DNA of 64,000 nucleotides from Oscillospiraceae bacterium. GTDB lineage: Bacteria; Bacillota; Clostridia; WRLR01. The notes beneath the pieces were generated by a model that did no database searches, was not told the origin of the DNA, and was given only the letters and a program-made list of their open reading frames with translations. The stretch lies in the NCBI GenBank assembly GCA_009777515.1, contig WRLR01000005.1, positions 1-64,000 on the forward strand. Reading direction: 5' to 3'. The number at the start of each line of letters is the position of its first letter. Within the stretch, counting starts at the first letter, position 1. Shown here in pieces: positions 18,882 to 27,194 of the stretch. Made by a program: the position numbers and the translations under genes.

Positions 18882-20081
18882 ATGAGCATAAAGATTACAG
18901 GCGTAAAGGCCATCGCCACCGCGCCCCACAGGAGCAACCTGGTGATCGTTAAAATCGACACGAACCAGCCTGGGCTGTACGGCCTGGGCTGCGCCACGTT
19001 CACCCAGCGCTATTCGCCGGTCGTGACGGCGATAGAGGACTACATGGGGCAGCTCCTCGTCGGGCTCGACGCGACGAACATCGAGGACAACTGGAACATC
19101 ATGATGAACTCATCGTACTGGCGGAACGGCCCCGTCCTCAACAACGCGATCTCCGGCTGCGATATGGCGATGTGGGACATCCTGGGCAAAGAGCTGGGCG
19201 TCCCCGTGTACAAGCTGTGGGGCGGCAAGGTACGCGAGGCGGCAGCCGTCTACCGCCACGCCGACGGGCTGACGCCGGAGGCTGTCGCCGAAAGCGTGCA
19301 AAAGTTCATGGACAACGGTTACCAGTACATCCGCTGCCAGATGGGCGGCTACGGAGGCCAAACCAAATACCTGCGAACGCCGGAAAACTCCCCGGAGGGC
19401 CGCTACTTCGACGCACTCTCCTACATGCGCGGCGTGCCCAAGATGTTCGAGGCGGTGCGCAGGCTCTGCGGCGAGGAAGTCGAGCTGTTGCACGACATCC
19501 ACGAGCGCCTCACGCCGATCGACGCGATACGGCTGGCAAAAGCGGTCGAGCCCTATCGCTTGTTTTTCCTCGAAGACGCGCTGCAGCCGGAGATGGGCTT
19601 CTGGTTCGAAAAGATACGCGACGCAGCCGCCGTGCCGATAGCGATGGGCGAGCTGTATAATAACCCGCTCGAGTATATCCCGATGATACACAACCGCTGG
19701 ATCGACTTCGTGCGCTGCCACATCAGCCAGATCGGCGGCGCGACGCCGGCGCGCAAGCTGGCGATCTTGTGCGAGCCGTTCGGGGTGCGAACGGCGTGGC
19801 ACGGCCCGGGCGACGTCTCCCCGGTGGGCCATGTAGCGAACCTGCACCTGGATCTCGTGGCGCCGAACTTCGGCATCCAGGAGTGGTGCGGCTTCGAGGA
19901 ATGGCCGGAAATCCAGGAGGTGTTCACCGGGCTGCCGTGGATCAAAGAGGGCCACGCATTCTTGAACGGCAAGCCGGGCTGGGGCATCGACATAGACGAA
20001 GAAAAGGCGAAAAAGTACCCCTGCACCCCAAGGTCCTGGCCTGTAGTGCGCCTGCCCGACGGCACGCCCGTGAAAGCGTAG
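18882..20081 (+). CDS. enolase-superfamily enzyme, RspA/mannonate dehydratase-like
   Basis: LGCATFTQRYSPVVTAIEDY...AMWDILGKELGVPVYKLWGGKVREAAAVYRHADG...IRCQMGGYGG...WHGPGDVSPVGHVANLHLDL. Confidence 0.88.
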   Translation: MSIKITGVKAIATAPHRSNLVIVKIDTNQPGLYGLGCATFTQRYSPVVTAIEDYMGQLLVGLDATNIEDNWNIMMNSSYWRNGPVLNNAISGCDMAMWDILGKELGVPVYKLWGGKVREAAAVYRHADGLTPEAVAESVQKFMDNGYQYIRCQMGGYGGQTKYLRTPENSPEGRYFDALSYMRGVPKMFEAVRRLCGEEVELLHDIHERLTPIDAIRLAKAVEPYRLFFLEDALQPEMGFWFEKIRDAAAVPIAMGELYNNPLEYIPMIHNRWIDFVRCHISQIGGATPARKLAILCEPFGVRTAWHGPGDVSPVGHVANLHLDLVAPNFGIQEWCGFEEWPEIQEVFTGLPWIKEGHAFLNGKPGWGIDIDEEKAKKYPCTPRSWPVVRLPDGTPVKA

Positions 20082-20300
20082 CGCCGCATATTCGTTATTG
20101 TATACGCCCGTGAAAGCGTAGCGCCGCGTAGTCGATACTATACACGCCTGTAATAGCATAGCGCCGTATAGCCATTATTGCATACGCCAGTGTAAGCGTA
20201 GCGCCATGTAGCCGTTATTGCACACGCCGGTGAAAGCATAGCGCCGCGTAGCCGTTATTGCACACCTGTGTAAGCATAACACCATGTAGCATTATTTAAT
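20064..20300 (+). repeat. 40-bp tandem repeat array starting in the last codons of the enolase gene
   Basis: acgcc.gtgaaagcgtagcgccgcgtagccgttattgcac begins at 20064, 20104, 20144, 20184, 20224 and 20264; first unit carries the native ...VKA-stop. Confidence 0.95.
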
Positions 20301-20459
20301 TTAGCTGCGGAAATAGTGATGCGATGGGGCATAATCCCTTATATTTAAAAGAGTAATGAAGAAGTCAATACCACCATTAGCATATATGTTTGCTCATATA
20401 TAAGGCGTTGCCCCGTCGCCCCTATGCCGCAACCCAACCGCTGGCTATGGCGAAATCCC

Positions 20460-20540
20460 TACAGCTCATCCCAGATGCCCTTGTGGTGATAATGGATATA
20501 TTCTAGTCCGTTAAGGTGCGAATACGTTTCTACAATTTTA
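20460..20540 (-). pseudogene. short open C-terminal-like fragment behind the methyltransferase stop, possible remnant of a deleted restriction gene
   Basis: Reverse strand reads IKIVETYSHLNGLEYIHYHHKGIWDEL-stop in a frame different from the methyltransferase, with no start codon. Confidence 0.3.
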
Positions 20541-21507
20541 ATTTATACGCACTCCCTTCGGCTTGAATCCATTCCAAAGGAACTTGGGTTATCTTCTCTT
20601 TGCCTGTCGGGGTATAAACGGGCTTGCCTATCGGGCGCGTTTGCAAAGTTCCATCCAACAATGTTTGCACCCGCTCCATCCCGATTTTAATGTATTCTTC
20701 AGAACGATCGACGCCAAATGCTTTGCGGTTGTGCTTCACTGCTGCAATGATAGTTGACGCAACGCCTACATATGGGTCGAAGACGATGTCATTTTCGTTT
20801 GTCATCGCTAAAACGCATCTTTCGACTAACTCCACGGGATATTGGCACGGGTGCTCGGTTTTTTCTATGTGGTTGGATTTAACATTGGGAATGTCCCATA
20901 AGCCGCTATAAAAATCATCATATATCCTACCCCAAAAATCTGAAGGATTTTTACCCATCGGATTGCCGGACAACTCGCCTTTTTTATCGCCTTTAAAATG
21001 ACGCTTGTTTGGATATTTAGACGGAATACGAACACTATCAAGATTGAACACATATTCGTCGGATTTTGTAAACCAAAGCAATGTTTCGTAGCGTCCGGAA
21101 AACCTTTTGCTCGCATGGAGCCCATGGCCGAAATGCCATATAATACGGTTACGCAGTTTTAGCCCTGCGTCCTTAAAAATAGGATAAAAATATATATCGA
21201 GTGGGTAAACTTCCGACTTTTCAACATAATTTCCGACTTGCCAGCAAATGCTTCCGCTTGGCTTTAAAATACGAATGAGCTTATTTATCAATTCAATCTG
21301 CGAATCAAGGTACTCCTTTATGGATACCTTTGTCTCGTAGGACTTCCCAATGTTATATGGGGGTGAAGTTATTATTAGTTGAACGGACCCGCTGGGTATC
21401 TGCCGTGTAAAAGCGATAGAATCGTTACATTCCAGCACTACATCCGCATCTTCGTTAAAATGATCCGTTACCACTAAGTCTTTATATAACAATCCATTGA
21501 TTGGCAT
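20530..21507 (-). CDS. beta-class site-specific DNA methyltransferase (N6A or N4C)
   Basis: TSPPYNIGKSYE (motif IV) precedes DPYVGVASTIIAAVKHNRKAFGVD (motif I). Confidence 0.92.
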   Translation of the reverse strand: MPINGLLYKDLVVTDHFNEDADVVLECNDSIAFTRQIPSGSVQLIITSPPYNIGKSYETKVSIKEYLDSQIELINKLIRILKPSGSICWQVGNYVEKSEVYPLDIYFYPIFKDAGLKLRNRIIWHFGHGLHASKRFSGRYETLLWFTKSDEYVFNLDSVRIPSKYPNKRHFKGDKKGELSGNPMGKNPSDFWGRIYDDFYSGLWDIPNVKSNHIEKTEHPCQYPVELVERCVLAMTNENDIVFDPYVGVASTIIAAVKHNRKAFGVDRSEEYIKIGMERVQTLLDGTLQTRPIGKPVYTPTGKEKITQVPLEWIQAEGSAYKLKL

Positions 21508-21596
21508 GAACTAGACCTCTGTATATTAAATAGTATGACCATTATATATGGAATAATTTGGAATGTCAACAAGGTTGGTCGGTACATATCAAGCAA

Positions 21597-21640
21597 GCTA
21601 CCAGCCGCTTGCTACCAGCCGCTTGCCGCCAGCCACCAGC
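21597..21640. repeat. short 14-bp tandem repeat
   Basis: gctaccagccgctt gctaccagccgctt gccgccagccaccagcc. Confidence 0.6.
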
Positions 21641-21698
21641 CATCATTACAGTTCACGCCTAATTTAGTCTAATATTCATTTTTATTTATATTTTACAT

Positions 21699-22898
21699 TT
21701 ATATGCTTATTTCCGGGGCCCAGAAGAGGTCCATGCCGAAGCCGGGTTTTTCGGGGAGATTCAGGACGCCGTTTTTGAGGATATAGCCGCTGTAGTCGAC
21801 GCCCTCCGATTCGCCCAGCACGGCTTCGATGTAGTGGACGTTCAATGGGTACGCGGCGGCTATGTGCGCGGAGTAGTGGGTCTTTATCACCTCGCCCCAG
21901 GCGTGGGGCGAGGCCATGTACCCGGCTGCGGCTAGCCGTTTTATCAGTTTGCGCCACGCGGTGAAACCATAGCCGCATATGTCGGGCTGCCATACATCGA
22001 GCAACCCCTTCCCGGCCAGGTCGAACAGCAGCCCGATATCCGTGCGCGATTCGCCGTCGGCGATATACGTACCGGGCATATGTGTGTTCAAATATTCACG
22101 GAGCTTGCGGTTGTCCGCCTCGCACTCGCGGAAAGGCTCCTCGATCCAATAGAGCGGGCAGCCACCGATCCCGTCGATATAGCGCTCCATTGATGCGGGG
22201 GCGAAGCCGTCGTTGCCGTCCACCATCAGCACGGCGTCGGGCAACGCTTCGCGTATTTTACGTGTGATTTCGATGTCGCGGGCGATGCCTGCCGCCTCGG
22301 GCGCCATCCACTTGTGCCCCCTGCCGATTTTGATCTTGAATGTACGGTGCCCCAGTTCATAATCGGACAGGCTGTCTTCAATGACTTTTTGGACGCCGAA
22401 AGGCTTGTCCTCCGGGATTAGGTCGTTCATATATATCGCGCCATCGTACACGCGTACAGAGGATGCGGCGTCCGGGTCGATCATACGCCTGACCGGGATG
22501 CCCAAAATGTTACCGGCGAGGTCGTGCAGGGCAATATCGAACGCGATAAACATATCGTCGGTCAAACCGGATTCCGCCGCGAACACATCGGCTATGGATT
22601 TGCCGGTCAAGGCGTCGACGAGCGCCGCGTCGACGGGCGGCTTTCCGGCACTGCCGCGGCGCATGAGGGCGCCCCAGCCGGAGGCGCCGTGGTTGGTGTA
22701 CAGTTGGGCGACTGTCGCCTCCCCGCCGAAGCCATGGTACCCCAGCGCGGCGTTGTAGCCGTGCAGCCTGGGGTAGCGCGCCCTGAACCGCTTGATTTTC
22801 ACATCGGTAATGATATGGCGCCGGAGTTCGTCATTATATTTTATATACTGCTCATTATATGCGTCCATATGTGATGGGTACATACGTGATGGATCCAT
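21699..22898 (-). CDS. mandelate racemase/muconate lactonizing enzyme family protein
   Basis: FDIALHDLAGNILGIPVRRMI...TFKIKIGRGHKWM...VLMVDGNDGF...YWIEEPFRE...ADGESR...QPDICGYGFTAWRKL. Confidence 0.88.
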   Translation of the reverse strand: MDPSRMYPSHMDAYNEQYIKYNDELRRHIITDVKIKRFRARYPRLHGYNAALGYHGFGGEATVAQLYTNHGASGWGALMRRGSAGKPPVDAALVDALTGKSIADVFAAESGLTDDMFIAFDIALHDLAGNILGIPVRRMIDPDAASSVRVYDGAIYMNDLIPEDKPFGVQKVIEDSLSDYELGHRTFKIKIGRGHKWMAPEAAGIARDIEITRKIREALPDAVLMVDGNDGFAPASMERYIDGIGGCPLYWIEEPFRECEADNRKLREYLNTHMPGTYIADGESRTDIGLLFDLAGKGLLDVWQPDICGYGFTAWRKLIKRLAAAGYMASPHAWGEVIKTHYSAHIAAAYPLNVHYIEAVLGESEGVDYSGYILKNGVLNLPEKPGFGMDLFWAPEISI

Positions 22899-23031
22899 GT
22901 ACGTTTCGCCTCCATTTCATTGTTCGCGCAGTCGTGCGGTGGCAATATGTTTCCAAATAATATAACATAATAATATATGTAATTTATCATAATATGCAAT
23001 TTATCAGATAGCATTTTGGAGGTTTATAGTT

Positions 23032-24183
23032 ATGACGCATAGGGAGCGGTTCCATAGCGTGGCGCGGCGCGAGCCGGCAGACCGCGTTGTGTTTGATTTG
23101 TGCGGATCGCCGCAGACAGGCATAGACTACCCGCAGACCCGCGAGGCGCTCGCGGCGCATTTGGGCGTGTTCGGGCCCAAACAGGGGCCCTGGCTCATAG
23201 ACGAGCGTATCTTGGAACACTTTGATATAGACACCCGCCTCGTCGGTGGCATGCCCACCCCGGAAACCGTGCACTGCCGGCTGGAGGGCGACGTCCGCTA
23301 CAACGCCTATGGCATCGGCTACACCATGATTAACGGGCATTATGAAATCTGCAGCAACCCTCTCAAAGGCTGCACTCTGGACGAGATGCTCCGCTATCCC
23401 ATGCCGGAAGCGGCTCATGTCGATCGGGGCAGGGTACGGGCATGGGCGGAGGACGCCCGCCTCCTGCACGAGCGGACGGACTATGCAGTCGTGGCGGAAC
23501 ACCCTGTTTTGGGCGTATTCGAAATAGGCTGCTGGATGCACGGCTTTGACGACTACCTCTACCGGCTGGCCGCCGAGCCGGAGTACGTGCACGCTTTTTC
23601 CGGGCGCATACTGGATTATCAAAAAGCCGTCATCGATATTTATTACGGGGCGCTGGGCAGCTATATCGACTGCACCACATCCGGCGATGATTTTGGCATG
23701 CAGACAGGGCCGTTCATGTCCGCCGAAATGTTCGGCGAGCTGATTGCGCCGTATTTAAAGGAGCGGATTTCATACACAAAGCGCCATACCGACGCGGTGT
23801 ACAAGCACCACACATGCGGCTCCGTGCACGCGTTCATCCCGCAGCTTATCGAATGCGGCGTGGACATACTAAACCCCATACAGCCGGGTACATACATGAT
23901 GGAACCTGAGCGCCTGAAAGCGGATTTCGGGGGAGGCATCGCGTTCTGGGGCGGCATCGACACGCAGCACCTCCTGCCGGAAGGCAGCGTCGAGGACGTA
24001 AAGGGCGAGGTGAAGCGGATACTCGCCATCATGGAGCGGAGCGGTGAAAACAAAAAGAGCCGGACGGGCTATATTCTAGCGCCCGCCCACTGCATACAGC
24101 CCGACGTCCCGCCCCAAAACATCGCCGCGATATACGAAGGTGCAAAAGAATATTACGCCAATGTTACGCCAACATATAACTAA
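23032..24183 (+). CDS. uroporphyrinogen decarboxylase (URO-D)-family protein, methyltransferase-like
   Basis: MTHRERFHSVARREPADRVVFDL...TSGDDFGMQTGPFMSAEMFGELIAPYLKE...HHTCGSVHAFIPQLIECGVDILNPIQP. Confidence 0.85.
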   Translation: MTHRERFHSVARREPADRVVFDLCGSPQTGIDYPQTREALAAHLGVFGPKQGPWLIDERILEHFDIDTRLVGGMPTPETVHCRLEGDVRYNAYGIGYTMINGHYEICSNPLKGCTLDEMLRYPMPEAAHVDRGRVRAWAEDARLLHERTDYAVVAEHPVLGVFEIGCWMHGFDDYLYRLAAEPEYVHAFSGRILDYQKAVIDIYYGALGSYIDCTTSGDDFGMQTGPFMSAEMFGELIAPYLKERISYTKRHTDAVYKHHTCGSVHAFIPQLIECGVDILNPIQPGTYMMEPERLKADFGGGIAFWGGIDTQHLLPEGSVEDVKGEVKRILAIMERSGENKKSRTGYILAPAHCIQPDVPPQNIAAIYEGAKEYYANVTPTYN

Positions 24184-24311
24184 CTGCGGACGGTCAATGC
24201 AGACTGCGCAAAACAAATTAGTAGCTGGCAAATTATACTAACCATGTAGGGGCGGGCGCAGAGCAAATACGCGTCGTTGGTGTCGCCGTAGCCTTCGAGC
24301 ACATATTCGTT

Positions 24312-24683
24312 TTAATCAGGCTTTCTATTTTTAGTCCCCTGGGCGACGGCGATTTTATTGCCGTCGGGATCGGCGAACCAAAATGAGTATGCCCCCCACG
24401 GGCGCCTTTCGGGCGGCGATATTATTTCGACTCCGGGAATTTCGCGCAGCAGCCGCGCGTACTCCGCATCCAGGTCTTCGGCAAAACATTGTAACCAGAC
24501 ATTTTTTTCCGTCGCTATATTCACATCGCCCGGATCATAGATGGCGATGCTGCCGAACCCGTAATGGCTCCCTTCGACAAACGGCTCTTCTTGAAAAACG
24601 GTTTTATAAAACTCCGCCAGGCGCGGCGCATTGTCCGTCACGATGCATATCCCACCAAATTCCATGGGTCTCCCCCTATACAA
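24312..24683 (-). CDS. VOC (glyoxalase/bleomycin resistance) family protein
   Basis: NAPRLAEFYKTVFQEEPFV...GAYSFWFADPDGNKIAVAQG. Confidence 0.85.
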   Translation of the reverse strand: MYRGRPMEFGGICIVTDNAPRLAEFYKTVFQEEPFVEGSHYGFGSIAIYDPGDVNIATEKNVWLQCFAEDLDAEYARLLREIPGVEIISPPERRPWGAYSFWFADPDGNKIAVAQGTKNRKPD

Positions 24684-24696
24684 AGTTAATTCACAA

Positions 24697-24825
24697 GTTA
24701 CTACACGATTTATTACACAAGTTGCTACACGAGTTATTACATGAGTTGCTACACAATTTATTACACAAGTTGCTATACGAGTTATTACATGAGTTAAAAA
24801 CGAGTTATTACACCAGTTATTACAC
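24697..24825. repeat. 12-bp tandem repeat array abutting the 3' end of the SDR gene
   Basis: gttactacacga tttattacacaa gttgctacacga gttattacatga gttgctacacaa tttattacacaa gttgctatacga gttattacatga ... gttattacac; overlaps the SDR stop codon. Confidence 0.9.
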
Positions 24826-25632
24826 GTTGCGCAGCTTCAAGCCGCCGTCGACAAGCACGGTCGAGCCGGTCATATATCTGAAAGCGTCGGACACCATGCA
24901 CGCCACGACGTCGCCCATGTCCTCCGGCTCACCAGCCCTGCCAAGGGGCAGCCTAGGCCGCGACCTGTCGCGCTCTGCCTCCGGCGTCAACTGTATCTGC
25001 CTCAAATCCTGCCTGCCAAGTTTTGTTATGATCTCCCCCGGCGCCAGCGTGTTCACCCTGACGCCATACTGTGCTAAATCCACGGCGAGGCATTGCATTA
25101 GTACTTCCTGCGCGGCCTTTGTGCTGGTGTAGACGGCGTGGGGCGGCAGCGGCCACAACGCGTTCACGGACGTGACGATGACGATATTGCCCGAGCGCCG
25201 CGCCTTCATGAACTCCGCCGCGCCCTGGCAGAAAAACAGCGCGCCTTTATAGTTAATGCCGATAATCCTGTCCATGTACTGCTCTTCCGACTCAAGCGCG
25301 CGCATCGCGTACGTCACCCCAGCGTTGGCGACAAGTATATCCAGCTCCTCCCCGTATTCGCGGCGGTAATGGGCAAAAAACGCGTCGGCCTGCGCCTTGT
25401 CGCTGACGTCCGCCTGATATGCAGCTCCGCACCCGGGCCGGATGGCGCATAGCTCCTCTTTGGCTTGCTCAAGCGTTGCCGGGTCGCGCCCGACGATTAC
25501 GACGTCGGCGCCGAAATGCGCCAGCGAACGCGCTATGCCGAGCCCTATCCCGGAGTTCCCGCCGGTGACGACCGCTTTTTTACCATCGAGGCCGAACACA
25601 TTTTTCACATAATCAAAATTCACAATAGCCAC
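24820..25632 (-). CDS. SDR family NAD(P)-dependent oxidoreductase
   Basis: GKKAVVTGGNSGIGLGIARSLAHFGADVVIVGRD...NAGVT...YTSTKAAQEVLMQCLAVDLAQYGVRVNTLAPG. Confidence 0.95.
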   Translation of the reverse strand: MAIVNFDYVKNVFGLDGKKAVVTGGNSGIGLGIARSLAHFGADVVIVGRDPATLEQAKEELCAIRPGCGAAYQADVSDKAQADAFFAHYRREYGEELDILVANAGVTYAMRALESEEQYMDRIIGINYKGALFFCQGAAEFMKARRSGNIVIVTSVNALWPLPPHAVYTSTKAAQEVLMQCLAVDLAQYGVRVNTLAPGEIITKLGRQDLRQIQLTPEAERDRSRPRLPLGRAGEPEDMGDVVACMVSDAFRYMTGSTVLVDGGLKLRNV

Positions 25633-25660
25633 CTTGTTATCCTATTTTATTGCCGCCGTT

Positions 25661-25682
25661 CGGCGGGGGCAAGCCCCCGCCG
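25661..25682. repeat. GC-rich palindrome, second copy of the 18755 element
   Basis: cggcgggggc aa gcccccgccg, identical core to 18755-18778 in opposite orientation. Confidence 0.65.
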
Positions 25683-25747
25683 CGTCCTGCCAGGCATCCC
25701 AAAAGCCACACTCACTGCGCCGCTGCGCAGCCGCGTCTCCCCCTAAC

Positions 25748-27070
25748 TCAATCAAATAACTTCTTCGCGAGCGCCTCGTAGCGGGCCAGCAGATCGTCGA
25801 CCGCAAACTCCGGATGCCCGTTGATGTATGTCAATACCTTGTTGTTGAATGGCCTGTACCAATGCCCCGGAATGGCGCCGACCCCGTACGCCGCGCCGAA
25901 GAGGCTGCCCACGGTCGCCGCCGTACAGTCGTTGTCGTAGCCCATGGCGACAGTCTCGCCGATGCAACGCGTGAAATCGTCGCCGCCAATCATGAGCCCG
26001 AAGATGGTCAGGCACGCGTTGTTGTTCGTGTGCACGCCGCTCATCTCCCCAAAGCGCTCGTCCACGGCGGCGCGCGCCTCGCGGTAGTCCTTTATCCCTT
26101 TGCCCGCGTCCAGCGCCCATGCGACGTCCCGAGCCAGCAGGCAGTCCTTCGGTATCTCGGCGAGCCCCAGCCGCAGCGCCTCGACGGCGTCGTTCACGGC
26201 AAACGCTGCCGCGATGGCGGCGCTGAAATACATCTCCCCAAATATACCGTTCCTGCGGTGGCTCACCCACGCGTCCGTCCACGCCATTTCAGCCGCTTTC
26301 TCCGGCAGCCCCGGCGCCAGATAGCCCCACGGGTCGCTGCGGATGTCCGCCCCGATCCACTGGATGAACGGGTTGTCCGTTTCGGCGGCTTTTTGCGCCG
26401 GGATGCCCGCACGCAGATTTATCAACGCGACCTCTTCCGCAGTGCAGGCGTACGGCAGGTACTTGACCCAGGCGGCGCCAACGTCCTCGACGGTAAAGTC
26501 CAGCCCGTACTCCTCGGCGATGAGCAGCCCGAGCACTGTATATGTGACGTCGTCGTCCACAGGCACATTTTTCAAGCCGGACAGGGTGTAGTCGTAGCAG
26601 GTGCTGACGCCGTAGCGCTTGTCGTTCGGGCGCTTGATGGACGACCAGTAGTTGACGGGCGGGAACGGATCGCCAATCCATTCGGCCCAGTCCTTCATGT
26701 CGTCAACTTTCCAGCCCTCGACGATCGCGCCGAGTGTGCAGCCCGCCATGCGCCCCAGCAGCGCGCCGGCCAACCTGTCCGCGTACAGCCCTTTGTCAAA
26801 CGCCTTCCACAAAGCCTTCGCAGCGCCCGCTGGCCGCAGTTTCTTGATAGCGTCGAGCGCATCCGGTTCCTGCGCGGCCAGCGCGGCGTCTTCCGGCAAG
26901 CTCAAAAGCTTCCCCAGAGCCACGTCCAGCGCAGCCCCCGCGTCCGCTAGGATTTTTTCTATTTCGGCCTTGTCCGAGCCGTATTCATATTTCAAGTGCG
27001 AAAACTCCGATAGACGCCCGCGAATCCTGTTAAAATCAGGCATTTTCGGATATTTGATCGGATAATCCAT
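25748..27070 (-). CDS. ADP-ribosylglycohydrolase family protein
   Basis: DRLAGALLGRMAGCTLGAIVEGWK...DDDVTYTVLGLLIAEEYG...GYDNDCTAATVGSLFGAAYGVGAIPGHWYRPFNN. Confidence 0.9.
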   Translation of the reverse strand: MDYPIKYPKMPDFNRIRGRLSEFSHLKYEYGSDKAEIEKILADAGAALDVALGKLLSLPEDAALAAQEPDALDAIKKLRPAGAAKALWKAFDKGLYADRLAGALLGRMAGCTLGAIVEGWKVDDMKDWAEWIGDPFPPVNYWSSIKRPNDKRYGVSTCYDYTLSGLKNVPVDDDVTYTVLGLLIAEEYGLDFTVEDVGAAWVKYLPYACTAEEVALINLRAGIPAQKAAETDNPFIQWIGADIRSDPWGYLAPGLPEKAAEMAWTDAWVSHRRNGIFGEMYFSAAIAAAFAVNDAVEALRLGLAEIPKDCLLARDVAWALDAGKGIKDYREARAAVDERFGEMSGVHTNNNACLTIFGLMIGGDDFTRCIGETVAMGYDNDCTAATVGSLFGAAYGVGAIPGHWYRPFNNKVLTYINGHPEFAVDDLLARYEALAKKLFD

Positions 27071-27194
27071 ATTTTCTATACCTCCACAAATATTTATTTC
27101 ATTTATTGAACATTATGCCATTTAATGCGTCAATAATAAAATCATTATATAATTAATAATTATAAATTGCATTCGCAAAAACCGGAGAGGGACA

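Noticed and set aside
19110-20159. 349-aa and related ORFs antisense to the RspA-like gene
   Set aside because: Shadow ORFs of a well-supported coding frame; composition not protein-like.
20064-20300. Possible CRISPR array
   Set aside because: Exact contiguous 40-bp period with no unique spacers and growing divergence; plain tandem repeat, and no cas genes in the window.
25814-26950. 378-aa ORF antisense to the ADP-ribosylglycohydrolase gene
   Set aside because: Shadow ORF; the minus-strand frame has clear family motifs.
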